This document shows positions 12,828 to 25,680 of a stretch of 64,000 nucleotides of DNA, one piece after another (position 1 is the stretch's first letter; the number at the start of each line of letters is the position of its first letter). Both the position numbers and the translations under genes were made by a program. This DNA comes from Medicago truncatula (lineage: Eukaryota; Streptophyta; Magnoliopsida; Fabales; Fabaceae), in assembly GCF_003473485.1 (NCBI RefSeq), contig NC_053042.1, positions 3,732,501 to 3,796,500 on the forward strand. The letters are read 5' to 3'. The notes below the pieces were generated by a model. It was not told the origin of the DNA, did no database searches, and saw only the letters and a program-made list of their open reading frames with translations.

Positions 12828-14052
12828 CTGGCAGCAAAAAAAATTAATTTTTTTAAAATATTTAAATATTTAATATTATTTTATTATAGGTGGGGGTCAA
12901 CGCCGGAGGTCGTCGGAACTTTGATCGGACCACCACCGTAAGTCGTTGGCGAACCACTGACCACTGTGGTTAATGCCGGCGACGGCCGACGAACCACTAT
13001 GGTCAATGCTGGCGGCGGCCGGTTGACCATTACTGACCACCCTAATATTTTAAATTACTTAATTAATAATTATAATATTTCTGAATTATAAATTATTTGG
13101 TCTTATGACCAAAATTATCATGGGCTAGAAAAAGAAACAATGTTGGGCTTGGTTATATAAAATTTATTTGGATTGAATTTACTAAAAAAACCACTTTAAT
13201 AAATACTACACCTCTTCAAAATATAATACACTTTGATTTATAGATCGGATGGATATCCCAATCATTAAAATTTAATAATGGATGAATTAGATGAACATAA
13301 TACTTAATGGATGGATTGGATGGTTTTTTCAACAAAACAATATTGAATTTTAATGGACTAATGAATTATTTTGATTCATCCATTAGGATCCAATCCATCC
13401 ATTTTGCCACTCTATCTCAAATGCTAACAAATTGTTTTGATGATTGTGGATGAAATAGCTTAAAACTGGAGGTGATTCACGGGTGTGGAAGTTTCGAGCA
13501 CCGGTTATGAACTCCCCATGTGTGTTTTTTATTGGAGTAAACTTGTACAACTTAACACTATTAATATTCTCAATTGAGCTAAGTTTTGCAGATTATATTT
13601 TAGTTCTATTGTCCGGGTAAAAGGAAAGTTAAAAATTAGACATTTAATTTCATCTAAACCGATCCAAATTCTTGTTTTAGTTCTCTAAAAAATATAGATT
13701 TTTTCAAAGGCCTTTAATATTATGTATTACTAGTAATAAGCTGACACTTCTCATTATATGCACCAAGAAATACTAGAACAAATTATAGTATATATGTAAA
13801 AATAGTACAAATATTTTTAAAAATGTAAGAAAAAAGTCAATGATTAACTCCAATTTACTCACAAATTACAAAGGATTCCCTCACCCCATCCCCTCCCCTC
13901 CCGTGCTTTTTTTCTTTCTTTTACAAACGCATCCCCTCCTAGTTCTAATACGCATAATGATGATATTGTATATTATTTCCTTATACAGAATTCTATTTCA
14001 TAAACATTATGTACACTATACATACAAGTAAGTTACAACTACTTGTTATCCC
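12828..14052. other. Intergenic region with a GC-rich island
   Basis: About 12888-13045 is strikingly GC-rich for this window, with repeated CGGCGACGGCC-like and GACCA(C/T)-type words in both orientations. It carries no complete reading frame or recognisable domain and may be a fragment of a transposon. The remainder, 13050-14050, is AT-rich with GGATGGAT-like simple sequence near 13290-13400 and no credible gene. Confidence 0.45.
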
Positions 14053-14772
14053 TTACCAAGCAAAGAATATCTGATGAAGGAACAAAAGTACAATAAAGAA
14101 GAGTACAACATGATTAGAAAAATGAGATGCACTTGAGGCATAATAATAGTAATAGGGATATGGATAGTTTTGTGGTGGTCCACCAATTACTTTAGGTTGT
14201 CCTTGACCTGAACCTGAAGAAGGCGAAGATTTCAAAGGTGGTGGAGGAGTTTCCCCGGAAGAATGTGATGAAGGACTTGGTGGAGATGGAGGCGGTAGAG
14301 TCAACAATGGTGGTGGAAGACTTAGTGATGGTGGAGGATATGATTTTAGAAGTGGAGGAGGAGGAGGAGGAGAATTTAATGTTGTGAGTGGAAATGGAGG
14401 TGAATATGATGTTAATAGTGGAGGAGGTGGAGGATTTTGTGTTAGGAGTGGAGAAGATGGAGGGTGGGGTGTTATTAGTGGAAAAGGGGGTGCATTTGGT
14501 GTTAACAAAGGAGGAGATGAAGGATTTTGTGTTGGGAGTGAAGGAGGAGGGTGATTTGAATTTGATGAAGCAAGTTTAGGAGGTGGTGGTGAACAAATTG
14601 TAGGACATGTGACACATTCACTAATGCATAATAAACCACTTGAAGGCTCTTCAACTTTGTCCTCAATCTCCAATGTCCTATTTGCAAACAAAACCAACAA
14701 CATGAATACAATATTTGTGGTCCATGCAAACCAACTTTTTGTTATGAATCCTAGATTCTTGTTATGACCCAT
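14053..14772 (-). CDS. Proline-rich / extensin-like cell-wall glycoprotein, probably GPI-anchored
   Basis: Single exon, 239 residues, starting at the ATG at 14772. A hydrophobic N-terminal segment (residues about 14-30, TTNIVFMLLVLFA) should act as signal peptide or signal anchor. A short four-cysteine motif follows (CISECVTCPTIC). A Pro/Ser/Leu/Thr-rich repeat zone then runs to about residue 190, with SPPPP-type and PPPLLT-type units that are probable sites of proline hydroxylation and O-glycosylation. The last about 20 residues are strongly hydrophobic (VVLFFIVLLFLHQIFF), preceded by small residues (ASSAS), which suggests a GPI-attachment signal. A tyrosine cluster (YPYPYYYYY) sits just before it. 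It resembles small hydroxyproline-rich proteins of plants, and the precise role is unknown. The purine-rich repeats create a spurious antisense frame. Confidence 0.8.
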   Translation of the reverse strand: MGHNKNLGFITKSWFAWTTNIVFMLLVLFANRTLEIEDKVEEPSSGLLCISECVTCPTICSPPPPKLASSNSNHPPPSLPTQNPSSPPLLTPNAPPFPLITPHPPSSPLLTQNPPPPPLLTSYSPPFPLTTLNSPPPPPPLLKSYPPPSLSLPPPLLTLPPPSPPSPSSHSSGETPPPPLKSSPSSGSGQGQPKVIGGPPQNYPYPYYYYYASSASHFSNHVVLFFIVLLFLHQIFFAW

Positions 14773-16042
14773 TTGAATTAAGGAGGTATATAGATTGTGT
14801 TTGGGGAAACAAGGAAGGTGTGTTCATATGGCAAGGTGAATTGTCATATAGATAGTTAGTTTTGGCTTAGTGATTATATAGATTGAAATAATGTAGGAGA
14901 ATATGGTGGCATTTCTTTATAGCTTGCATTTGGCATTTTGGAAATCAGAAGTTTGGTTTATATTCTTTGATGCTTACTTAGTGATTGAGTGTTGTGCGTG
15001 GAGGAAAAGTATTAATTCCCCTACTTTACTTTGGCCTTTAATATAAACTTATTTTAATTAAACTAGAGGTGTTTAAACTCACCAGAAAAAGAAAAAAAAG
15101 TTTATGTATTGATGAATTTTTCTATATGTGTATGTGTGTGAGAAAGCTTATCGATGAATTTTTCCACCTAAGTACTCGTAGCATAGAGACTAGAGAGTGA
15201 GGTTGATAGAGAGATCTTTAAGTATTGAGAAAAACACTCAATCCTACTTTATAGTGGATGTTTTGTAAATAAATGTGATCGGAAGGAGTACTTAATTTGT
15301 ATTAAGAGGAATCCACCAAAATTTAAATTTGAACCTGCAAGTATCATTTACCTAACATAATGACTTAGCTAAATTGTTGGAGGATAAATTGAGGCCGGAA
15401 TGAGTCCACACACATATAGAAAGATGACCTCAATTTTATACAGAATTTGGCAAATCATGGAATAACAATGTCTTCTATTAAAATTTGAACGAATTATTAC
15501 ATTTTCAATTTTCATGAAAAAAATAAATAAGAAAATCACAAAAACCAAAATGTCCAATGTGACATGGGGAACTTTGGAAGGAAATTAAGTGATATCTCAA
15601 TTACATCATTCACTTGTTATAAATTAACCTTTCATTGTGTATTATTTCCCCTTTATTTTGTGAATCCTATAATATACAAATAATTCGTGTATTCAATATT
15701 TATAATTTAGATTTAGAATAAGATAATAATTCATCGTAAAAATAAATAATGTGAGAGAAAAATTAACTTTTCCATTTGAACAAAGACTTGGTCAAAGTAG
15801 TTTTTTTTTACAAAAGGCCAAATTAGTTAAAAATTGAAGGAAAAAATAGAGGGTGACATTGAATCATTATTTGTGTCCCTATGTTTGAATTCTCCCCCAT
15901 GAGAGGTTGTTTGGCTGGTTCCATTTGCATCTTCAAACTGCAAGAGGAGCCGAAAAAGGAATCAACCAAGCTTCATCCTCCCTCTCACGGCGGAGGAGAA
16001 AAGGTGGTGGTAGCCAGCAACTATTGGTGGTAGTGGTTGTTG
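14773..16042. other. Intergenic region, no gene seen
   Basis: This contains the upstream region of the extensin-like gene and the upstream region of the USP-kinase gene. A short GC-richer stretch at 15900-16040 has a 44-codon frame from the ATG at 15900 with no family similarity. Nothing else could be assigned. Confidence 0.4.
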
Positions 16043-16043
16043 C

Positions 16044-16157
16044 AACCAAGGTTGATAAAAAAAAAGTTTACGGTCGCGATTGTATTTAATTAAAAATTCT
16101 AATATTAAAGATTCAGACGCGACCGTGATCGTGATCCCGAATTTATATTAACCTTGG
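16044..16157. mobile_element. Small foldback MITE abutting the USP-kinase start
   Basis: Inverted termini CCAAGGTT (near 16047) and AACCTTGG (near 16150) enclose an inner inverted pair, ACGGTCGCG (near 16070) and CGCGACCGT (near 16118). The centre is AT-rich. The right end lies about 25 bp before the likely start codon at 16181, so the element would form part of the leader or core promoter. No convincing target duplication was found, so the assignment to a superfamily is open. Confidence 0.5.
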
Positions 16158-16180
16158 TGGCAAAAATCATATGTAGAATA

Positions 16181-19100
16181 ATGTCTTTCGGTGGTATCAA
16201 TAAACCACATATAAACCTCGTCATGGTGGCTGTTGGCAAACACAAGAATAGTGGTCATGCCTTTCGTTGGACGACAAATAATATTGATAATCCTATCATC
16301 ATTGCAGTCCATGTTAAACATAAAGGCACTCCTCATCGTAGGTACCTTCTAATATTTATACAATATATTTTCATGATCAATTATCAATTATATGTTACAC
16401 TTAATTATGTTCATAATTGAATATAAATTTTGGACTTGGTATTTTTTGATGTCACATTGTGATATACAATATCATTGTTTTAATACTTATGTATCTTATC
16501 TTATCTTATCTCAACGATAGTTATGTCATGTTTGCAGAGGGCACCAATGTTTTCCCTCCCGACGAAAAAGATATAGCCAATGTTTTCAGTCCCTTGCGAC
16601 AAATGTGTAATGAAAAAGTTGTAAGTAATTGAAATTTTTATTGAACTTAATGTACACATTTTTTTTAGTTAAATATATTTTTTGTGATATTAGTGATAGT
16701 TGAAACATTGAAGGTATTAACATCAATTCAGGTAAAGTTGAAGGAAGCCATAATTATTGATACTGATATTTCTAGAGGAATTCTGGATTATGCAAAGAGG
16801 AATCACATCCAAACTATCATTGTTGGTGCTCCCACTGGCTACAAAAAAAATGTTCTTTCAAGGTCTCTAAACATGAGGACTATAAGCAAGTTAAGTTTTG
16901 AAACATTACATCCTTAAACAACATTCCATTTTAATCGTAATATATAAAAATGTTAGCAATATACTCTTTGGTTGAGATTCTAACGAGTTCCACCAAATTT
17001 ATGTGAACTAAGCCACATAAATGTGAAATTGTCTACGAACACAATCTCACGTATTTATGCAGTTTGTACATCGGTGATCATTAGATTGAGATTGAAACAT
17101 CCATATTTCAATCTCGGTATTTTAGATTTAAAAACGAATCAAATTATACTTGATTTTTAGATAGTCAGATGTTGATCCAGCGATTGCAGATGTACGTGCT
17201 AACTGTGTAAATGTGTGAGATTGTGATCGCAAGCAATCCGAATCCATTTTCAAAAGAGCGAAACCTATTTAAAATTTAACCAATCGAGTTAAATGTATTG
17301 AGAATAGCAATGTTAGGGAGTGTATTGTTAGTATTTCTATATTAGTATTTATGTTACCTTTGATTTTGACTAATTTATTAACAACTATGTTAAATTTTTT
17401 TAATTTTGTAACTATCTCAGAAAATTTAGAGGCCAAGATGATTTAGCAACAGCCATAATGAAATCAGCTCCAGATTATAGTTCGGTTTATGTAATTTCAA
17501 AAGATAAGGTAGTGGAATCTCGACCAGCAATAGTCCCATTGGGAACTGTGGTTGCACAATCACATGGAATAGCACCTTGTAAATCAGAAAATGACAAATG
17601 GTATTTCCTCCGTTTCTTTTTAAATGTCTTTTTTGAAGATTTTTTTTCTTATTTAACTGTTATTTTTAAAATTCAATGCAATATTAAATGTTGTTTTACT
17701 AATATTTTGGTTTGATTATAAATGGAACAGGTCACAATTATATAGAAGAGGAAGCACTAATAGTAGATCAGGAAGATCGTCTATACATGAATTTATAAAG
17801 AGTTTTTCATCTAATAATAATAATAATAATCATAATAATGAATCATTGGAGAGTATTGATTTATCCAGTCGTAGTCAAAGGACACCACCACTTAGCCACA
17901 ACTCAAGCTTAAATGAAAATGGTTCATCTGGGTCAAATAAATTTGGTTCATTGAATGTAGCAAAATTAGAGAGGAATTCAAGCTTACAATCAGATTCTCA
18001 ATTAGTAGTAAGTATACAAATAAATTAAATAGAAGCTTCTAAATGCATACTAATATGTGACTAAATAAATATTGTAATGAACAATCTAAATTTTTTTTAA
18101 TGATTTAATTTTATTGATTATAGGGAGAAATGGAAGCAGAGATGAAAGAATTGAGACTCAAACTTAGGCAAACAATGACCATGTACAAATCAGCTTGCAA
18201 AGAAGCAATTTCAGCCCAAAATAAGGTGATGTAAATTACACTATCACTTACTAACATGTGGTTGGTCTTACACAAACTTTTTCTAGTAGTGATTAATTTC
18301 ATACACAAACTTAGAAAAGATAAAAAGGCAATGAAAAGTGCTATGTAATATGAAAAATGAGATTAAAAGGTTTCAATTATTGACAGGCTAATGAGATTAC
18401 TCAATGGAAAATGGAGGAGGAACGTATGGTAGAGGAAGTTATAATGTCAAAAGAAGCAGCATTGGCATTAGCAGAAAAGGAGAAAGCTAAAGCAAAAGCT
18501 GCAATCAAAGCAGCTGATGAAGCTATGAGAATAGCAGAAAAAGAAGCACAAAGAAGAATGCAAGTCGAGAAGACGGCTAAGAAAGATATAGAAGAGAGAG
18601 ATCAAGCACTAAATGTGTTGGCTCGTAAAGATATTCGATATAGACAATACACCTTAGACGAAATTGAAAAGGCTACTCAAAATTTCTCATTATCAATGAA
18701 AATAGGTGAAGGTGGATATGGACCTGTGTTTAAAGGTCAACTTGATCATACAAATGTTGCAATCAAAATTTTAAGACCTGATGCCAATCAGGGTAGAAAA
18801 CAGTTCCTACAAGAGGTATGATTCATGTGCATTCTTTTTAAATTTGGATGTTTAAAAATATGAATTTTAAATCAACTTGCAAGAATCGGTTCAAGACGAT
18901 TTGGATTGACTGAGGTTACAATCCCACACATTCATGCAGCGATGGCGTTTCTAGGTTTTAGTGGAGATTTTGATTTTTTTCAAATTCTAAAATACAAAAC
19001 TTGAAATCTGTACTGTCTAATCTTGATCGAACGACCATTGATGTGTTGATTGCGTGAATGTGTGAGATTGTTGATTGTAGCAAATTAAAACTCCAATCTG

Positions 19101-19968
19101 TGTGGCCTAAAACATAAAATTTTCGATCTACCATATAATATGTACTTGGAATTTTGCATATGTGGTGGTTTCATATGACAACTGTGACTAAATATGTTCC
19201 ATATGTATGTAGGTTGAGGTATTATGCAACATAAGACATCCCAATATGGTCCTCCTCCTTGGTGCATGTCAAGAATATGGATGTTTGGTATATGAATACA
19301 TGGACAATGGTAGCTTAGAAGACAGATTATTAAGAAAACGAAACACCCCTCCAATTCCATGGCGAAAACGTTTCGAAATAGCTTATGAAATTGCAACAGC
19401 ACTTCTTTTCCTTCACCAAACAAAACCAGAAGCAATTGTTCATAGAGACCTTAAACCAGCCAACATTCTCTTAGACAAAAATTTTGTTAGCAAAATAAGT
19501 GATGTTGGTTTAGCAAGATTAGTACCACCTTCTGTAGCTGATTCTGTCACACAATATCACATGACTGAAGCAGCTGGAACATTATGTTACATTGATCCAG
19601 AGTATCAAAATACAGGAAAATTAACAACAAAATCAGATATTTATTCTTTAGGGATAATGTTTCTTCAAATTATCACAGCTAAGCCTCCAATGGGACTTTC
19701 TCATCATGTTAAAAGGGCAATTGAAAATGAGAATTTTTTCGATATGCTTGATCCCGATGTTACTGATTGGCCTGTTGATGAAGCTTTGGCGTTTGCTAAA
19801 ATTTCTTTGAGATGTGCTGAGCTTAGTAAAAAAGATAGACCGGATCTTGCGTTAGAAGTGATTCCGGAGCTTAATCGATTAAAAGATTTTGGATGTGACT
19901 TACAAAACTATCAACATAATCAAAGTCATCCATCGGGTCCTCTTACGCCTCCTCAAAGTCCACTTTGA
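16181..19968 (+). CDS. Universal stress protein domain / protein kinase fusion (PUB35/52-like without U-box)
   Basis: Exons: 16181-16337, 16538-16620, 16732-16862, 17421-17600, 17731-18007, 18124-18225, 18387-18815 and 19213-19968. All phases fit, and the protein is 704 residues. Order of parts: a USP-like (adenine nucleotide alpha-hydrolase) domain over about residues 1-135 with PTGYKKNVLSR; a Ser/Asn-rich linker that includes an Asn run; a long charged coiled coil (about 285-390); then a kinase with glycine loop GEGGYGPVFKG (about 417), VAIK lysine (about 437), HRDLKPANILL (Asp near 532) and DVG in place of DFG (near 550), which is usual in this family. The protein ends soon after the kinase with a PPQSP tail and no U-box, as in the subset of the family that lacks ubiquitin-ligase function. 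It is presumably a cytoplasmic RD kinase with unknown substrate. The first donor is GTAGGT at 16338; the nearby GTACCT would break the frame. Confidence 0.87.
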
Positions 19969-22900
19969 TAAACATATATACAACAGATTATTGTTTTTTA
20001 GTATATATATTTGATTGTGTTACGAATGTTTATTACAACACATTTTGTAATGAACTTCTTTGCAATACACATTTTGGAATGGATGACTTACTCTTGTCCA
20101 AAATCCTTACTTGCATAACATGTACCAAGTGATGCTTCATATTAGTACATTAGATTTCATTTGCACATGATTCAAATTTTGCAGCAATATATAGTTAAAT
20201 TTCAACAATGGATTGAGTAATTATCAATGCTTAAGCCTTCAAAATTTTCATAATCATTGTTGTACTAAATGACAAAATCAACATTACCTTTCAAGTATCT
20301 CATTACTCTTTAACTACACCAAAGTGTGTTACACATGTTGATGCATAAAACATCAAATCTAGTAGGGTTAGAATTAAGTAAAAAATGTAGTGAACTAATC
20401 ATCTTAACTAAGCTACAACTATCTTTGGATCACATCGATATTTTAGTAAATCGCTAACAAATTTTGTCTATAAAAGAAATATTTTATGCCGTTTAGTTTT
20501 GTTGTTTCTTCTTTGAACTTTGACCCACTTTTATACAAAACCAAAAAAAAAAAAAAATTCAACGAATAATAGAATACTAAAAACGTTGAGTTTGAGTAGC
20601 ACGAGAGGTTAAATTCCCATAACATACACCTAAGTTTAAATCTCAGCTGAATTGGGTGTTTCTAATTATTTTTCAACATTGTCTCGAATAAGATTGCATC
20701 TAATAGTACGAAGGAAAAAAAAACAAATTAACCACTTTATAATTAAAATACTGAAGTCACTTAATATTTATATATGTAATATGTTGATCACTTTAATACA
20801 GTTTAATTTTTTATTTAATTATTTTCTTCCTATTAATTGGGATTTAGAGAGTGTATACTATATTTGTATAAAAAAAAAAAGGGTGTACGCTATAATTAAG
20901 TGTCTAATTGGGTGTATTAGATTGAGATTCCAGTCCATCAAACCTTACCTAGATCAAGACATGATCTAATTACATAATGCAATATATTCTTATAATATAT
21001 AGGAATTATTACTTATTAATTGAAGTCAACTCTACATATTAATTATATAAATATTTTTTTTGTATTAGATGAAGTGGTAAACTACTGGAAATAAACTTAC
21101 ACGCAATTGCAAGGTTCCGGGTTCGAATCCAAGTCACAACGTCCTTCCTTGCAATTTTGGAATTTGTCAGTTGAACTAGGATTTTTAGACTAATTATATA
21201 ATTTTTTTAGAGAGATAATTTTACATTCTTTCAAGTTTTTTCTTTCTTTAGTCACTGGAAATAAGGTGATACTTGCTGGTCAATTTTTGGCTCTGAAGAA
21301 CTCATTTGCATTTTTCCTTCTTTTAAATAATTGGTTTTCATATATATGCGATTTTTTCTTTCATGATTTTGTCATTTTAGTATGACATTATTTTGTTCTC
21401 CATATTGTTGCGTCAATTTTTTATTTCTTGACAAATCAACGTAAATTAATTATAAATTTAATCAATGACTATATCATTAACATTGCAAATTCAGATGCAA
21501 TAGTATTTCAGTCACTTTAATTTTGTCACAATGTTTATAGGTATTTTATAATATTAATTTAGATGTTGTGATTTATTTAAAGATTCATCCTTTTCATTTT
21601 TAACGTTGTTGAATTTGTGTTTGTTTCCGATATAGTTTACCAATTTGAATGAATATCGTTTAGTAAAAATGTAAGAAGCATATCTAAAGGTTACAAATCC
21701 TCATCTCAACAACACACTCTTTGAGTTGAGATATGTTAGGTTCAAATAAAACATTTATAAAGTAACATTGGTAGGTTGTACACTCTAATTGGTCAATGAT
21801 ATATATTATTGGGTATCTTAATGGTTTGTGTGTGAACAGAACTGAGACAGGAGATGCAAGGTCAATAGAGAGAAAAACTGATGAGAATGGAATTCAGGAT
21901 TGGCGTGATTATCGTATAATACTATATCTCTCACATGTGTTGCCTTTTAGAGAATTTTCCTATCTTTATTGTGTTTTGAACATGATTATATTGATTAGTA
22001 CCATAAGCTATAAAGTCAAATTTTTTATTATTATTTCTAGGTTGAGGTGAACCTTGAATTTGAATCTACAATTGCATAGTATAAATATTACATAAGAAGA
22101 TATCCAACTTAAAAAATGGTTTCCAAACATCAATAATAGATTTTTTTTTGAGGGAAAACATCAATAATAGATGAAAAACGATAGCTATGAATTGAGTGCC
22201 ACAAATATTAATAATGTCACCTCAAGTTAAGTTTGGGAGAAAATTGGAGTGAGACAACCAAATTAGAAAGGGGGAATTAGAGGATACTACTAATAAAGAG
22301 GATACATAAAAAAAAATTGTGTAACTTATTTTTAATATACTTAAATTACCTTCGGATTGTTTTACTTTGAAATTATTAATTATGATTCGTTGCTATTAAT
22401 ATGTCTTTGTTTAATCCTCATATTTAAATAAGAATGGTTATGGATATGCTAAAAAAAAGAGAAACAACAACTTATTCAAAATAAGAGGAATGTTCTGCAC
22501 TTTAACAAGAAGTATATGCTAAATATTTATAACCAAACAAATGTGAGGATATGGATATATCATTAAACACAATAGAAAAATAGAAAGACGAACATCCGTT
22601 GGTAGAGAATAAAATTTGCTAGGAAAAAAAAAGATGAAGTTTAAATAGAACAATCGCAATACTTCAATAAAAGTGAATTTTAACCTAAATATATTATAAA
22701 ACTCTTATGTTTTAGAAATTCAAGACAATCAAATAGTGAATTCTCTTCTAGATACATAAAATTTAATGATTTGTTTTTTTGGTATCTAAATGAATTAACA
22801 AGCATTATCTGAAACAAACACATTCAATTACGAGATTTTAAGTTTGAACTCGGATGAAGGTGTGCATCTTAACAATAATGGCATTGCCAATTAAACTAAA

Positions 22901-24899
22901 CCTTACAAACATTTAGAAAAATTGTGTAGCTTAAATGAGTACATGTGTTAATTTTCGTTTGAATATAAATTTAATTTGATTTTCTTTAATTAATAGCTTA
23001 AATTAAATGACTTAGGGCACTTATTGATTAAGCTCTTTGAAGAAAAGTAACCATCGAATAGGACTGTAGAAGGTTAGGTTGATTTTTTTATTCCTTCCAC
23101 AATCATTCAACTGCATTCATACTTGATCCCCCGACATTCAAACTTCTCTTTTGTGTTTAGAAATATAAGGGTTATGATGAGACTTTTTGTTTTATTTTTA
23201 TTATGTATCATTTTAAAAATAAAAATAAAAATCTACATGCATGCACATTATATTTTGAGTTGATGAGAATACATAACAATAACAATACACACTTTCGGCC
23301 GCTCACACTTTTACAAACATTGGCTTATTTGTTACACTATCTATTGTTGGAGAGACAAAAGGTCAAAAGCTGCGTATATTGTTGAATTATGTCTAAGGTT
23401 ATTTTCAAGTTTGAACAGAACATGCATGCTCTCAATGTCAAAGTGTCTGATCTGATGGATCATAATACCTTATTATAAGTTTCAAAATTTATAGTCGGTC
23501 ATTGAAGTTCTAATGTTTGATGTCAAGGTCGGGTTTTAATCATGTCTTTTTTTCTATGTCAGTTTGGAGCATATGGAAGAGGAGAAACATCAAGCTTTGG
23601 GAAGGGAACAATGAGTTAGTATGTACAATTCAACCACTTTACATTTTTAAAATCAACTATTTCACTCTCTAACGGAATTTGGTGCCCCTTTTTAAAATTC
23701 ATTTTTTGTTCCCTCACTCGGGTTTTTAATTAGTTCATCCATTTGTATTTTCAAATTTTAAATTTAAGATTCATATTCAAAAACATGAATGAAGATCATA
23801 TATTTAAATATTAGAAGGTCACAAGAAAATAAAATCATAGTTTTAAAGCTTAAAATCTATATTTAAATGAACTAAAAGGACAAAATATGAAATTAACAAA
23901 AATAAATAGAAAGAACCATTACTTGAAATTTAATTAAAGGACTTAAACTATAAATTTGCCGACAATTTAACTATGTTTTACATTCTTCCTAACAAAACTA
24001 TCAAATTACTCACTATCTTTGTAAGTCGTTTTTAAATTAGTCTTCAAACGTGTTAATATTTTAAAGTATTTCATGTCTTTTTGTCAAATGATTATCAGTT
24101 AGGTTCTCTTTTTGTATCCCTCATGTGACAAAGAAAAAAAGACAGGGACCTAAATGAAAAACATTTGATAAAGACAAAGATTAATTTAAAACATTAATAG
24201 AGTCGATGACTAATTTGATAGTAGCTTACAAAAACAAAAGATTCAAATTTGATGGTTTATTGTATAAAGTTTGGCTTTTCACTATATTGTTGATTTGTCA
24301 CCCCCACGTTTTTGGCATGTGTTAGATTTCCACAATCTTCACATTCCATCATGAGGTCCACATTATTCCTCTTGGTTAGGTTATACTAACATCATGGTCG
24401 AACTCCAAATTATGAACCATTCTTCTAAAAACGGAGCCTTAACATAAAAAAAATAGTGTTATAAACTCAACGGTTTTTAACAACACGTCGAGAAAAAATA
24501 TATGGATACAAGACCATCCCTATGGGGGAATTCCTCTCCATGGGACTCCAATTTTTTTAATATTAAAATATTGAAATGTAATTATATTTAGTTAATTATA
24601 GATGAAATAAATGTAACTTTTTGATATTAACAACATTCATTTGATTGTATTCTTCTAACATCAACTATTTTGTTGGATGAAATGCATGTTAGTGACATCA
24701 CTTTAAGATTTGTATATTTCATCAATAAAAAAAATAATGTTAAAAACAATGTGATAAATAAATGTTAATGGTAAAATGAATGGTAGAAACAATGTGAAAA
24801 TGGTCCTGGTCCGTTTCCTTGGTGGCTTGGACTTAAGACTCAATCTTGAACAAACACCAAATAATACACATTAGAAAACTCTTATTATAGAGACTAGTA
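19969..24899. other. Long gene-free stretch
   Basis: After the USP-kinase 3' flank come nearly 5 kb of AT-rich DNA with no recognisable coding region. The only assigned item is the SINE-like copy at 21065-21175. All open frames here are short, lack family features and are not supported by splice context. Confidence 0.5.
21065..21175 (+). mobile_element. SINE-like repeat (family shared with 49190-49300 and 49437-49535)
   Basis: The body contains AGATGAAGTGGTAAACTACTGG, a B-box-like GGGTTCGAATCC (about 21118-21129) and ends near ATTTGTCAGTTGAACTA. The minus-strand copies at about 49300-49190 and 49535-49437 show the same order of words (AGATGAAGTG, AATAAACT, ACACAACT, GGTTCGAA-like box, ATTTGTCAG). 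A recurring block with a pol III B-box is consistent with a tRNA-derived SINE. Target duplications were not resolved. Confidence 0.5.
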
Positions 24900-25680
24900 G
24901 ATTTTTTTTTTTAACAAGTTAAAATGAAATTATATACGAAAAAGGATAGTCCTAAAAGCATAAGATGTGCCTTAGAGACTATCTCAGAAATTAAGATTAC
25001 AACGGTTACAAACAAAACACAACATAAAACATTAGCCAATACTCAAACAAACAAGAGGGCTTGACCACCACTGCTGAGTCCCAAAAACAAAGGTAGCTTT
25101 TTTAGCTTTCAACCAACCTAGAGACAGCAGCTTAATCTTATCTAGTAAACAAGGGATGGGGGTAACAACATGATTAAACAAACGGTTGCTACGCTCATTC
25201 CACACAACCCAGGCACATAGAAGCCATATTAGTTGCATAAAAGAACGTCTAGCAGCACCACCACCTGTCAAATGAGTGAACTGGAAAAAATGATATGATA
25301 TATTATCGGTGTCCACCCCACAGCAACCAATCCAAGCTCGCACCAAATGCCACAGAGAGTCAAAAGTATCACGCAATAAAAATAGATGTCGTGCCGATTC
25401 AGGATGACCACAGCCAGCAACACACGAGGACATGTCCGGCGACAACACCCGTCTAGCAATCAAATTTGTCCTTGTTGGTAAACGATCACGGAGGAGCCGC
25501 CGCGCAAAAACGAAAACCTTCAAGGGAACCTGTTTTTGCCACACCAAATTCAGAGCATAATCGACGACCTGAGGCACCTGAGAGATTAACAAACTATATG
25601 CACCTCGAACTGTGTATCCACCAGATGGGTCCGGAAGCCACACCCAACTAATTGTCCAAACACCCTTTGTATATCAACAC
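24900..25680 (-). pseudogene. 5'-truncated LINE relic encoding a reverse-transcriptase zinc-binding (zf-RVT) region
   Basis: An open frame at 25032-25643 (minus) encodes about 200 residues typical of the C-terminal part of plant non-LTR retrotransposon ORF2. It has a WLPDPSGGYTVRGAYSLL entry, the KVFVFARRLLRDRLPTRTNL segment, a CAGCGHPESARHLFL zinc-finger-like motif and the WVVWNERSNRLF motif. The reverse-transcriptase core upstream is absent. A T-rich run at about 24902-24913 on the plus strand would be the poly-A tail of the minus-strand element, so this looks like a dead-on-arrival 5'-truncated insertion. No target duplication was identified. Confidence 0.8.

Noticed and set aside
14388..14579. 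Open frame on the plus strand through the extensin-like gene
   Set aside because: It is the antisense of the Pro-rich repeats; purine-rich GGA/GGT repeats leave the opposite frame open.
16338..16346. Alternative donor GTACCT for exon 1 of the USP-kinase
   Set aside because: It would put exon 2 out of frame; the GTAGGT donor four bases earlier keeps phase with the AG acceptor at 16537.
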